A DNA stretch of 40,673 bases from Novosphingobium sp. (GTDB lineage Bacteria; Pseudomonadota; Alphaproteobacteria; Sphingomonadales; Sphingomonadaceae): assembly GCF_019748365.1 (NCBI RefSeq), contig NZ_JAIEPN010000143.1, positions 1 to 40,673 of the forward strand, written 5' to 3'. Shown here in pieces: positions 31,127 through 38,582 of this stretch (position 1 is the stretch's first letter; every line of letters starts with the position of its first letter). The position numbers and the translations under genes are program-made. A model generated the notes under the pieces. The model was not told the DNA's origin. It worked only from the letters and a program-made list of their open reading frames with translations, and did no database searches.

Positions 31127-32158
31127 GTGACCCACGTCATCCGCGCGGCCCGCGCCGCGGATCTCGAACATCTGTACGAGATGGCCAAGCTGACCGGCGG
31201 CGGCTTCACCAACCTGCCGCCGGATCGCCGCGCACTCACCGCCAAGCTGGAGCGCGCCGCCGCCGCTTTCGCCAACACCGAGGAAGGCGATTCCGAAACG
31301 CAGCGCGACGAGCTGTTCGTGCTGATTCTGGAGGACCTTGCCACGCGCGAAGTGCGCGGCACCTGCCAGATCTTCACTCGCGTCGGGCAGACTTGGCCGT
31401 TCTATTCCTACCGCATGGCGACACTGACCCAGCATTCCAAGGAACTGGGCCGCACCTTCCGCGCCGAGATGCTCAACCTCGTCACCGATCTCGAAGGTTC
31501 GAGCGAAGTCGGCGGCCTGTTCCTCCACCCCGGCGAGCGCGCCGGCGGGCTCGGCATGCTGCTGGCGCGCAGCCGCTATCTGTTCATCGCGATGCACCGC
31601 AAACGCTTCGCCGATCGCATCCTCGCCGAACTGCGCGGCGTGATCGACGAGCGCGGCGGCTCGCCGTTCTGGGACGGTGTGGCGGGCCGCTTCTTCGGCA
31701 TGAGCTTTCAGGAAGCCGACTATTTCAACGCGATCAACGGCAACCAGTTCATCGCCGATTTGATGCCCAAGCATCCGGTCTATATCGCGATGTTGCCCGA
31801 AACCGCGCGCTCCGCCATCGGCCTGCCGCACCCCAGCGGCCGCGCGGCCATGCGCATGCTGGAGACCGAAGGTTTTGCGGCGGAAGGCTATTTCGACATC
31901 TTCGATGGCGGCCCGACGATGACCGCACGCACCGACCGCGTCCACTCGATCGCGGACGCGAAGATGGTGCCCGTCACCGAAGTCCGCACGGCGGACGAAA
32001 CCGCCACCCGCGCGCTTGTCGCCACCGGCCGCCTCGCCGATTTCCGCTGCTGCTTCGCCCGCATCATGGCGGACGGAGCGGGCGTCGCGCTTGATCCCGA
32101 TGCCGCTGCGGCGCTGGGCGTCGGGGTTGGCGATACTGTCTGGCACGTGGCGCGCTGA
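31127..32158 (+). CDS. astA: Arginine N-succinyltransferase
   Basis: 343 residues from a GTG with GGAGGGG upstream. AstA hallmarks: the GNAT-like IRAARAADLEHLYEMA start, GGGFTNLPPDR, the stretch FLHPGERAGGLGMLLARSRYL, the segment SPFWDGVAGRFFGMSFQEAD, then NQFIADLMPKHPVYIAMLP and a C-terminal GYFDIFDGGPTM. It transfers succinyl from succinyl-CoA to the alpha-amine of arginine, the first step of AST degradation. It is a single-subunit (AstA) type. It lies five bases after the M20 gene and eleven before astB, so the three form one operon for arginine use as nitrogen or carbon source. Confidence 0.95.
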   Translation: MTHVIRAARAADLEHLYEMAKLTGGGFTNLPPDRRALTAKLERAAAAFANTEEGDSETQRDELFVLILEDLATREVRGTCQIFTRVGQTWPFYSYRMATLTQHSKELGRTFRAEMLNLVTDLEGSSEVGGLFLHPGERAGGLGMLLARSRYLFIAMHRKRFADRILAELRGVIDERGGSPFWDGVAGRFFGMSFQEADYFNAINGNQFIADLMPKHPVYIAMLPETARSAIGLPHPSGRAAMRMLETEGFAAEGYFDIFDGGPTMTARTDRVHSIADAKMVPVTEVRTADETATRALVATGRLADFRCCFARIMADGAGVALDPDAAAALGVGVGDTVWHVAR

Positions 32159-32169
32159 AGGAACCCGAA

Positions 32170-33432
32170 ATGAGCACTCTGGTCGAGATCAACTTCGACG
32201 GCCTCGTCGGGCCGAGCCACAACTACGCCGGGCTCAGCCTCGGCAACCTTGCCTCGGCCAAGCACGGCGGCAACGTGTCCTACCCGCGTGCCGCTGCACT
32301 GCAGGGCGTGGCCAAGATGCGCCACAACATGGCGCTGGGGCTGACGCAGGGCCTTCTGTGCCCGCTGCCGCGCCCCAACCATGGCTTCCTCGGCGCGCTC
32401 GGTATTGGCGAACCGGCAGACGAGGCCGAACGCCGTCTGCGCGCCGCCGCGTGGTCCGCAAGCTCGATGTGGACGGCCAACGCCGCCACCGTCTCGCCCG
32501 CACCGGATACGGCGGACGGGCGCTGCCATCTGACTGCGGCGAACCTCGTCACCATGCCGCACCGCTCGCAGGAATGGCCCGATACCGTGCGCCAGCTGCG
32601 CGTGGCTTTCGCAGACAGCGCGCACTTTGCCGTTCACGATGCCGTCCCCGCCTGCTTCGGCGACGAAGGCGCGGCCAACCACATGCGCATGGGCACGAGC
32701 CACGCCGCGCCGGGCCTCGAAATCTTCGTCTATGGCAAACCCGGCGGCGCTTTCCCCGCCCGCCAGCACGAGCAGGCCAGCCGCGCCGTCGCGCGCCTCC
32801 ATGGGCTTGATCCGGCGCGCTGCCTCTTTGTCGAGCAGTCTGCCGAAGCCATCGCAGCAGGCGCCTTCCACAACGATGTCGTCGCGGTCGCCAACGAGCG
32901 CGTGCTGTTCACCCACGAACTGGCCTTTGCCGATCCCGAAGGCACTTATGCCGCGATTCGCTCCGCGCTGCCCGAGGCCGAGATCGTTATTGTGCCAGCG
33001 AGCGCCGTCAGTCTGGCCGATGCGATCGCCAGCTATCTGTTCAACGCGCAGCTCCTCACCCTGCCCGGCGGCGAGATGGGCCTCGTCATTCCGCTCGAAG
33101 CCTGGGAGCACCCTGCCGTCCGCGCCTGGCTCGATGGCATGCTGGCCTCCAACGGCCCGATCCGCCGCGTTCTCCCGGTCGATGTGCGCCAGTCGATGGC
33201 CAACGGCGGCGGCCCTGCCTGCCTGCGCCTGCGGGTTGTCGCCGATCCTGCCACCGTCGATCCGCGCTTCCTCCTCGACGAAGCGCGCGCAGACATGCTG
33301 GAAACGCTGATTGCCAAGGCCTGGCCCGAGCAGATCGATCCCGCCGATATCGGCAGCGACTCGCTGGCTTCCAGCGTGATCGCCGCCCGCGCTGCCCTGC
33401 TCGAAGCGCTGGGTCTTTCCGCACTGGCCTGA
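32170..33432 (+). CDS. astB: N-succinylarginine dihydrolase
   Basis: 420 residues of the guanidino-group-modifying (pentein) fold. The start EINFDGLVGPSHNYAGLSLG, followed by GNLASAKHGG and a YPRAAALQGVAKM segment, is diagnostic of AstB. The pentein catalytic features are also visible: His in AVHDAVPACFGDEGAANHMR and FHNDVVAVANE, and the nucleophilic Cys near the C-terminus in NGGGPACLRLRV. It converts N2-succinylarginine to N2-succinylornithine, two ammonia and CO2. It is the last gene of the visible AST operon. astC and astD are not in the window. A GC-rich hairpin follows nine bases after the stop. Confidence 0.95.
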   Translation: MSTLVEINFDGLVGPSHNYAGLSLGNLASAKHGGNVSYPRAAALQGVAKMRHNMALGLTQGLLCPLPRPNHGFLGALGIGEPADEAERRLRAAAWSASSMWTANAATVSPAPDTADGRCHLTAANLVTMPHRSQEWPDTVRQLRVAFADSAHFAVHDAVPACFGDEGAANHMRMGTSHAAPGLEIFVYGKPGGAFPARQHEQASRAVARLHGLDPARCLFVEQSAEAIAAGAFHNDVVAVANERVLFTHELAFADPEGTYAAIRSALPEAEIVIVPASAVSLADAIASYLFNAQLLTLPGGEMGLVIPLEAWEHPAVRAWLDGMLASNGPIRRVLPVDVRQSMANGGGPACLRLRVVADPATVDPRFLLDEARADMLETLIAKAWPEQIDPADIGSDSLASSVIAARAALLEALGLSALA

Positions 33433-33441
33433 AACGGTACG

Positions 33442-33456
33442 CCCCGCCTCGCGGGG
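33442..33456 (+). terminator. Terminator-like hairpin after astB
   Basis: CCCCGC and GCGGGG pair around CTC, followed by GTTAAG. There is no T-run, so it is only a probable terminator, placed nine bases after the astB stop. Confidence 0.45.
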
Positions 33457-33571
33457 GTTAAGCGCGGCTTTACCATGGCATGTCGCCGTGCTTTACAAGG
33501 CATAGGCTATCCCATGCGTGAGAGCCCCGTGATTGCTGATCTGGCACGAAGGTTGCGGAAGAGGTTTGGTG

Positions 33572-33835
33572 ATGCAGAAGAAGCCCTCTTTGCTACGCAA
33601 GTTCAGCCGCCTGTTCGTGATCAAGAACCGGTTCGAGGCGAGTGCGATCATTTATGCGCTGGCGCTGGGATCGGCGCAGCGGGGGCAGATCTATCTTTCG
33701 CAGTATCCGGGCTTCGGCGGCAAGCTGCTGTTCCTTGCCAGCTGCCTTGCGGTGTTCATGGCCGGCGCCAAGATCATGGACGCGATGAAGTACGAGCGCG
33801 AGGCCAAGGCGGCCGCGGTTGAGGTCGAGGGCTGA
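33572..33835 (+). CDS. Small membrane-associated hypothetical protein
   Basis: 87 residues from the ATG at 33572, preceded by GGAAGAGG; in-frame starts further upstream lack a site. The N-terminus is basic (MQKKPSLLRKFSRLFVIKNRF). A first hydrophobic stretch (EASAIIYALALGSAQRG) and a clear membrane helix (KLLFLASCLAVFMAGA) follow, and the C-terminus is a charged amphipathic stretch (KIMDAMKYEREAKAAAVEVEG in part). The layout suggests a two-segment inner-membrane protein. I recognise no named family beyond conserved sphingomonad proteins. It lies between the AST operon and repeat/tmRNA sequences and is not obviously part of an operon. Confidence 0.7.
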   Translation: MQKKPSLLRKFSRLFVIKNRFEASAIIYALALGSAQRGQIYLSQYPGFGGKLLFLASCLAVFMAGAKIMDAMKYEREAKAAAVEVEG

Positions 33836-33885
33836 GGCGCCCACCCCGCTGCGACTAGCTTCGCTTCGCTCAGCAAGTCTCGTGG

Positions 33886-33968
33886 CCCTCCCGCAAGCGG
33901 GAAGGCGCACTTAATCCTTCAGAAAACGCCACACCTCCCCTCCCGCTTGCGGGAGGGGCCGGGGGTGG
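33886..33968. repeat. Pair of C/G-rich hairpins related to the bipartite repeats
   Basis: Hairpin 1 (33886-33905) is CCCTCCCGC-AA-GCGGGAAGG. Hairpin 2 (33937-33958) is CCCCTCCCGC-TT-GCGGGAGGGG with perfect ten-base arms, followed by GCCGGGGGTGGGC. It shares the CCCTCCCC/GGGTGGG theme of the copies at 18.4, 20.7 and 26.5 kb but is a different subtype. The rest of the gap from the small membrane protein to tmRNA holds nothing else I can identify. Confidence 0.75.
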
Positions 33969-34037
33969 GCTGGCCCGGCACTGGTGTGAAGGTGGGGAGG
34001 TTCTGTTGCCCGGCCCTCCCCGAGCCGCTGAATTCCC

Positions 34038-34345
34038 TTCTGTTGCCCGGTGGGTTCAACCGCGCTTTAGCTTTGTAAGATCAGGCCGTTAAGCCGTCAG
34101 ATTACGCCGCGAGAGCGAGTGCTTCGTTGTCGTTGGCACTTGTGGGTTTTGAGCCTTTAACGGGTTACTCAGCCCGGACGAAAACACCGCTTTTCAACAC
34201 ACGTCGATCCTAGTTCGGCCCCATCAACACCTCTGCGACAACAGAGCTCGGCCCTTTAGCCGATGGTGATGGTGGAGCCGCCGGGTACCGCCCCCGGGTC
34301 CGCTGCGCCTATTGTACGGTACACTTTATCGTCATAGCCGGTCGA
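34038..34345 (-). ncRNA. ssrA: tmRNA, circularly permuted two-piece alphaproteobacterial type
   Basis: Read on the minus strand. The acceptor piece comes first and ends in GGCGGCTCCACCA (3' CCA at 34270). An intervening segment of about 47 bases follows. The coding piece then begins GGGGCCGAACTAGGATCGAC at 34222. The acceptor strands GGGGCCG and CGGCTCC pair, with one G-U. The tag frame at 34137-34102 reads GCC AAC GAC AAC GAA GCA then CTC GCT CTC GCG GCG TAA, i.e. ANDNEALALAA. tmRNA with SmpB rescues stalled ribosomes and tags the product for ClpXP. The T-arm stem CCGGG/CCCGG holds a GGCGGTA loop instead of the usual TTCRANT. The outer boundaries (34038 and 34345) are estimates. Confidence 0.9.
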
Positions 34346-34409
34346 AACCGGCAGGGCCGATATAGGGACGCAGAGGCGGAAAGGGAAGAGGCGCACCTCT
34401 CCCCCGCAA

Positions 34410-34847
34410 TCAGCCCTTCTTCAGCGCATCGCGGATTTCGATCAGCAGATCGACTTCGCTCGGGCCGGCCGGCGCAGCAGGCGCTTCCGGGGCCTTGGGC
34501 ATCATCGAGTTGGCCGCGCGCACGATCTGGAAGATGACGAAGGCCATCAACAGAAAGCCGATCACCGCGGTGATGAAGGCGCCGTAGCCCAGCATCGGCA
34601 CGCCCGCTGCCTTCAAGGCGGCGTAATCTGTCAGCGAGCCCTTGTAGCTTTCCGGGATGGCGCCCAGCACGAGGAACTTGTTGGTGAAGTCCACCCCGCC
34701 TGTCACCACGCCGATCACCGGCATGATCAGGTCCTCGGTCAGCGAAGTGACGATCTTGCCGAAAGCCGCGCCGATGATCACACCGACCGCGAGGTCGAGC
34801 ACATTGCCGCGCGCGACGAACGCCTTGAATTCTCCCATCATGCCCAT
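34410..34847 (-). CDS. mscL: Large-conductance mechanosensitive channel
   Basis: 145 residues. The N-terminal [20 protein letters not shown] and [20 protein letters not shown] form the gating helix TM1 region. TM2 is [19 protein letters not shown] and the C-terminal bundle is [17 protein letters not shown]. This is the complete MscL pattern. The homopentamer opens under severe hypo-osmotic shock. The periplasmic loop is slightly long. The first of three clustered Met codons has the best-spaced AGGAG site. An MscS-type channel at 19.7 kb complements it. Very confident. Confidence 0.97.
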   Translation of the reverse strand: MGMMGEFKAFVARGNVLDLAVGVIIGAAFGKIVTSLTEDLIMPVIGVVTGGVDFTNKFLVLGAIPESYKGSLTDYAALKAAGVPMLGYGAFITAVIGFLLMAFVIFQIVRAANSMMPKAPEAPAAPAGPSEVDLLIEIRDALKKG

Positions 34848-35040
34848 GCCGTTATTCTCCTGTTAGGCATATTCACCCAAGCGCTTCCTGCCAGCCGCCA
34901 CCCGCGACTGCAATCCATTGTAACAACAGGGAGCTTGCACCGAAGCGGACCAGCCCTTGAACCGGGATCGGGACCCGCTACATTCCAGAGCGAGTATTCC
35001 CGCCGCGTCCGCGCCGGGACTCTTGAGGGAACACATTTCC

Positions 35041-35721
35041 ATGGCCGCTTCGCTGCTTGCCCGCTTTTCCCGTTTCGCTTTCGTCGCCCTTGCGGCGGCC
35101 GGCCTCGCCGGCTGCGGTGTGAACGCGATCCCCACGGCCGAGGAAGCCGCCAAGGCACGGTGGGCTGACGTGCAGAACCAGTACCAGCGCCGCGCCGACC
35201 TTATCCCCAATCTGGTCGCGACGGTGAAGGGTTATGCCAAGCAGGAACAGGATACCCTGACCAAGGTGACCGAAGCGCGCGCCAAGGCGACCTCGATCCA
35301 GATTTCGGCGGCCGACGTGACCGACCCGGACAAGATCGCCGCCTATCAGGCTGCCCAAGGCCAGCTCTCGCAGGGTCTTGGCCGCCTGCTGGCCTCGGTC
35401 GAGGCCTATCCGGACCTCAAGTCGAACCAGAACTTCCTCGCGCTGCAGAGCCAGCTGGAAGGCACCGAAAACCGGATCGCCGTCGCGCGCCGCGATTACA
35501 ACGAGGCGGTGCAGGCCTATAACACCACGATCCGCACCTTCCCCGCGATCATCGCGGCCAAGGTCGTCTACGGCGCCAAACCGATGGTGCCCTTCGCGGC
35601 AACCACCCCGGGCGCGGATACGGCGCCGGCGGTGAGCTTCGATGGGCCGGCTGCTCCGGCAGCGGCACCGGCGGCGAATGACAACGCAGCGGCTCCGGCC
35701 AGCAAGGCGGCAACGAACTGA
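35041..35721 (+). CDS. LemA family lipoprotein
   Basis: 226 residues from the ATG at 35041, with GAGGG upstream. The signal sequence ends in a lipobox (AAGLAGCGVN, Cys25), so the protein is probably lipid-anchored. The LemA core is a long helical bundle with the hallmark WADVQNQYQRRADLIPNLV and later NRIAVARRDYNEAVQAYNT with TFPAIIAAK. The C-terminus is an Ala/Pro-rich tail (residues ~195-226). LemA proteins have no settled molecular function but typically pair with TPM-domain proteins, as here: two TPM genes follow. The gap to the next gene is 24 bases, so they are probably one operon. Confidence 0.9.
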   Translation: MAASLLARFSRFAFVALAAAGLAGCGVNAIPTAEEAAKARWADVQNQYQRRADLIPNLVATVKGYAKQEQDTLTKVTEARAKATSIQISAADVTDPDKIAAYQAAQGQLSQGLGRLLASVEAYPDLKSNQNFLALQSQLEGTENRIAVARRDYNEAVQAYNTTIRTFPAIIAAKVVYGAKPMVPFAATTPGADTAPAVSFDGPAAPAAAPAANDNAAAPASKAATN

Positions 35722-35745
35722 GCCGGGGCCCCTGGAGCCCCGCCG

Positions 35746-36543
35746 ATGAAACGCCTCCTCCTCATCCTGCTCGCAGCGCTGGCCCTCCTCGCCGGGCCAG
35801 CCGCTGCACAGACTTTCCCCAAGCTCACCGGCCGCGTGGTCGATGAGGCGCATCTGCTGCAGCCCGACCAGATCGCCGCGCTCGATGCCAAGCTGTCGGC
35901 GCTGGAGACGCAATCGCAGCGCCAGATGGTGATCGCGACGATCCCCAGCCTCGAAGGCTATGAAGTCGAGGATTATGCCAACCGCCTGCTGCGCACATGG
36001 GGCATCGGTGACAAGCAGCGCAACGACGGCCTGGTGTTCTTGATCGCGCCGAATGAACACAAGGTGCGGATCGAGGTCGGCTACGGGCTCGAAGGGATCA
36101 TCACCGATGCACTGAGCAGCGTGATCATCCAGCGCGAGGTCGTGCCCCGCTTCAAGCAGGGCGACTATCCCGGCGGTATCGCGGCGGCGACCGACCAGCT
36201 GATCGCACAGCTGCAACTGCCGGAGGATGAAGCACGCAAGGTGGCGGCCAATGCCGGCGCACGGGCGAAGAAGGCGAAGGAGCCGCGTTTCGATTTCGGC
36301 ACGGTGGTGTTTCTCGTCATCTTCTTCTTTTTCTTCGTCCTCCCCTTCCTGCGCGCGATGCGCGGCGGCGGACGGCGCTATGGCGCGCCTGGCGTGATGA
36401 TCTTCCCCTCGGGCGGCTGGGGCGGGGGCGGCTGGGGCGGCGGCGGATCGGACTGGGGTGGCGGATCCGACTGGGGCGGTGGCGGCGGCTTTTCGGGCGG
36501 CGGTGGCAGCTCGGGCGGCGGCGGTGCGTCGGGGAGCTGGTGA
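35746..36543 (+). CDS. TPM-domain protein with glycine-rich tail (YgcG family)
   Basis: 265 residues. A signal peptide (MKRLLLILLAALALLAGPAAA, about 21 residues) precedes a TPM domain at ~25-150. The TPM domain carries GRVVDEAHLLQPDQIAAL, the stretch MVIATIPSLEGYEVEDYANR and DGLVFLIAPNEHKVRIEVG. A transmembrane helix follows at ~186-203 (TVVFLVIFFFFFVLPFL). The final ~50 residues are almost pure Gly with regular Trp and Ser-Asp (GGWGGGG, GSDWGGG repeats). So the TPM domain faces the periplasm and the Gly-rich tail the cytoplasm. TPM domains have been linked to photosystem assembly (TLP18.3) and to phosphatase activity, but the bacterial role is open. Part of the lemA-TPM-TPM-nudix cluster. 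Confidence 0.88.
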   Translation: MKRLLLILLAALALLAGPAAAQTFPKLTGRVVDEAHLLQPDQIAALDAKLSALETQSQRQMVIATIPSLEGYEVEDYANRLLRTWGIGDKQRNDGLVFLIAPNEHKVRIEVGYGLEGIITDALSSVIIQREVVPRFKQGDYPGGIAAATDQLIAQLQLPEDEARKVAANAGARAKKAKEPRFDFGTVVFLVIFFFFFVLPFLRAMRGGGRRYGAPGVMIFPSGGWGGGGWGGGGSDWGGGSDWGGGGGFSGGGGSSGGGGASGSW

Positions 36544-36544
36544 T

Positions 36545-37213
36545 ATGTTGACGGAAGCAGACCGCAAGCAGATCGCTGAGGCCGTGGCAGCCGCCGAAGC
36601 GCAGAGCGCGGGCGAGATCGTGGCCATCGTCACCCCGCAGTCCGATCCTTACCGCGATGTCGCGCTGGCGTGGAGCATCTCGATCGCCTTCCTCGCGCTT
36701 GTCGTGCTGGAGCTTGCGCCGGGCTTCACCCTTGGCCTGATCGAACGCGGGCTGGGCCTCTGGGCGCACGAATGGACGCCGCGGCAGGTGCTGGGGATCG
36801 CGCTTACCGCAGCGGTGCTCAAGTTCCTCGGCATGCTGCTGCTGATGGCATGGCGGCCCTTGCGGCTGGCCTTGACGCCTGCGCCGATCAAGTCCGCCCG
36901 CGTCCATGCCCGCGCCCTCACCTGTTTCCGCATCGGGGCAGAGGGGAGAACTACGGGGCGCACCGGCATTCTGATCTACCTCTCGATGGCCGAGCACCGC
37001 GCCGAGATCATCGCCGACGAAGCCATCGCCAGCAAAGTCGCGCCGGAAGTCTGGGGCGATGCCATGCACGCGCTGCTCGAGCAGATCCGCGCCGGGCGGG
37101 TCGGCGAGGGCATGGTCGCCGCCATCGGCAAAGTGGGCGCGGTGCTTGCCGAACATCTGCCGCGCGCGGCGGATGACCAGAACGAACTGCCGGACCGGGT
37201 GATCGAAGTATGA
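36545..37213 (+). CDS. Second TPM-domain membrane protein
   Basis: 222 residues from the ATG at 36545, one base after the preceding stop. It starts MLTEADRKQIAEAVAAAEA, a TPM-like N-terminus without signal peptide. Two membrane segments follow (~42-60, VALAWSISIAFLALVVLELA, and ~85-105, LGIALTAAVLKFLGMLLLM). Then comes the second half of the TPM domain with TGRTGILIYLSMAEHRAEII and a C-terminal helix AMHALLEQIRAGRVGEGMVA. The insertion of membrane helices inside a TPM core matches the small TPM proteins that accompany LemA/YgcG pairs. Its last codon overlaps the start of the Nudix gene (ATGA). Function unknown. Confidence 0.82.
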   Translation: MLTEADRKQIAEAVAAAEAQSAGEIVAIVTPQSDPYRDVALAWSISIAFLALVVLELAPGFTLGLIERGLGLWAHEWTPRQVLGIALTAAVLKFLGMLLLMAWRPLRLALTPAPIKSARVHARALTCFRIGAEGRTTGRTGILIYLSMAEHRAEIIADEAIASKVAPEVWGDAMHALLEQIRAGRVGEGMVAAIGKVGAVLAEHLPRAADDQNELPDRVIEV

Positions 37214-37758
37214 GCCTTGAAGACGAATTCCGCGATGAGCCCGAAGACATCCGCTGGCAGGGCCGTTTCATCACCGCCAAGACGCGCGGCCGCTGGGAGT
37301 ACGTCTCCCGCGCGCGGGGCATCAAGGCGGCTGTCATCCTCGCGGTCACGCCGGATGATGAAGTCGTGCTGGTCGAACAGTTCCGCGTGCCGCTGGGCCG
37401 CCCCTGCGTCGAACTGCCCGCCGGGCTGATCGGCGATGATGCGGGCGGCGAAGGCGAGGCAGCGGCGACGGCCGCGATGCGCGAGCTGGAGGAGGAAACC
37501 GGCTACCGCGCCGGCCGCATGGAAGACCTCGGCGAGTACTTTTCGAGCCCCGGCATGGTCACCGAAGCCTTCACGTTGTTTCGCGCCTATGATCTGGAAC
37601 GGGTCGGCCCGGGTGGCGGCGTGGAGGGCGAAGGGATCACCGTGCTCCACGTCCCGCGCGCCCATCTCCCGCAGTTTCTCGAAGCGAAGCGCGCCGCCGG
37701 TTATGCCATCGACGTACGCATGCTCATGCTGCTAAGCCCGCTCTGGTTCAAGGAATAA
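37210..37758 (+). CDS. Nudix hydrolase, ADP-ribose pyrophosphatase-like
   Basis: 182 residues from the ATG overlapping the previous stop. The Nudix core is MRELEEETGY, preceded by the substrate-loop VELPAGLIGDD; the metal-binding REUXEE residues are all there. The early VVLVEQFRVPLGRPCVELPAG arrangement is that of NudF-type ADP-ribose or sugar-nucleotide pyrophosphatases. It is cytoplasmic. It is translationally coupled to the TPM gene, which is unexpected for a housekeeping ADP-ribose hydrolase. The final SPLWFKE carries no signal. Substrate assignment is by resemblance only. Confidence 0.85.
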   Translation: MSLEDEFRDEPEDIRWQGRFITAKTRGRWEYVSRARGIKAAVILAVTPDDEVVLVEQFRVPLGRPCVELPAGLIGDDAGGEGEAAATAAMRELEEETGYRAGRMEDLGEYFSSPGMVTEAFTLFRAYDLERVGPGGGVEGEGITVLHVPRAHLPQFLEAKRAAGYAIDVRMLMLLSPLWFKE

Positions 37759-37777
37759 ACGAGAGGAAACAGGGCTG

Positions 37778-38557
37778 ATGGGCAGAGTATCGGGCAAGCT
37801 GGCACTGGTAACCGGCGCGGCGCAGGGCTTGGGCGCAGCGCATGCGGCGCTCCTTGCGCGCGAGGGCGCCAAGGTCCTGCTGACCGACATCAACGGCGAA
37901 GGCGCGGCTGCACAGGCTGAGGCGATCAACGCCGAACTCGGCGCCGGAACCGCCTTTGCCATGCGTCATGATGTGACCAGCGCCGACGACTGGGACGCGG
38001 CCATCGCCATGGCGGCAGACAAGCTCGGCGGGCTCTCCGTGCTCGTCAACAACGCCGGTGTCGGCGTGCGCGGGGATATCGAGACCTGCACGCTGGAGGA
38101 ATGGCACCGCGGCTTTGCGATCAACGTCGATTCGGTGTTCCTCGGCTGCCAGAAGGCGCTGCCGCTGCTGAAGGACAACCAGCCCGGCTCGATCGTCAAT
38201 ATCAGCTCGATCGCGGGCCTGATCGCCTCGCACACCATGCCCGGCTACAATGCCAGCAAGGCGGCGGTGTGGATGCTGACGAAGTCGGTCGCGCTCTACT
38301 GCGCCAAGCGCGGGTGGGATATCCGCTGCAATTCGGTCCACCCGACCTTCGTCGATACGCCGATCCTCGATGGCATCAGCAAGAACGCCGGGATCGAGAA
38401 AGACGTCGTGATGGGCAAGCTCGCCCGCCAGATCCCGCTCGGCCGGGTGGGCGAGCCGAACGAGATTGCGAACGGCGTGCTCTACCTCGCCAGCGACGAA
38501 AGCCGCTTCATGACGGGCGCGGAACTGAAACTGGACGGCGGCATATCGGCGATGTGA
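37778..38557 (+). CDS. Short-chain dehydrogenase, 3-beta/17-beta-hydroxysteroid dehydrogenase-like
   Basis: 259 residues, classical SDR: TGAAQGLG (12-19), the NAD-selecting aspartate in LLTDIN, NNAG (91-94), S143/S144, and Y157-K161 (YNASK), with a C-terminal DGGISAM. The start GRVSGKLALVTGAAQGLG and the long substrate loop after VHPTFVDTP are typical of hydroxysteroid/cyclic-alcohol dehydrogenases in sphingomonads. Substrate cannot be fixed from sequence. It follows the Nudix gene by 19 bases with its own GAGAGGAAA site, and may be the last gene of that transcript. It is followed by an exporter gene 25 bases on. Confidence 0.88.
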   Translation: MGRVSGKLALVTGAAQGLGAAHAALLAREGAKVLLTDINGEGAAAQAEAINAELGAGTAFAMRHDVTSADDWDAAIAMAADKLGGLSVLVNNAGVGVRGDIETCTLEEWHRGFAINVDSVFLGCQKALPLLKDNQPGSIVNISSIAGLIASHTMPGYNASKAAVWMLTKSVALYCAKRGWDIRCNSVHPTFVDTPILDGISKNAGIEKDVVMGKLARQIPLGRVGEPNEIANGVLYLASDESRFMTGAELKLDGGISAM

Positions 38558-38582
38558 GCGGGCCTTCATCGGCCCCACGCCC

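Noticed and set aside
36400..36530. Direct repeats (GGCGGCGGATCGGACTGGGG-type) resembling a repeat array
   Set aside because: They are the codons of the Gly/Trp-rich tail of the TPM protein and not a CRISPR array or an intergenic element.
34978..36633. A 551-codon minus-strand frame opposite lemA and the TPM gene
   Set aside because: Composition is Arg/His/Asp-biased, as in antisense shadows, and the plus strand carries clear LemA and TPM domains.
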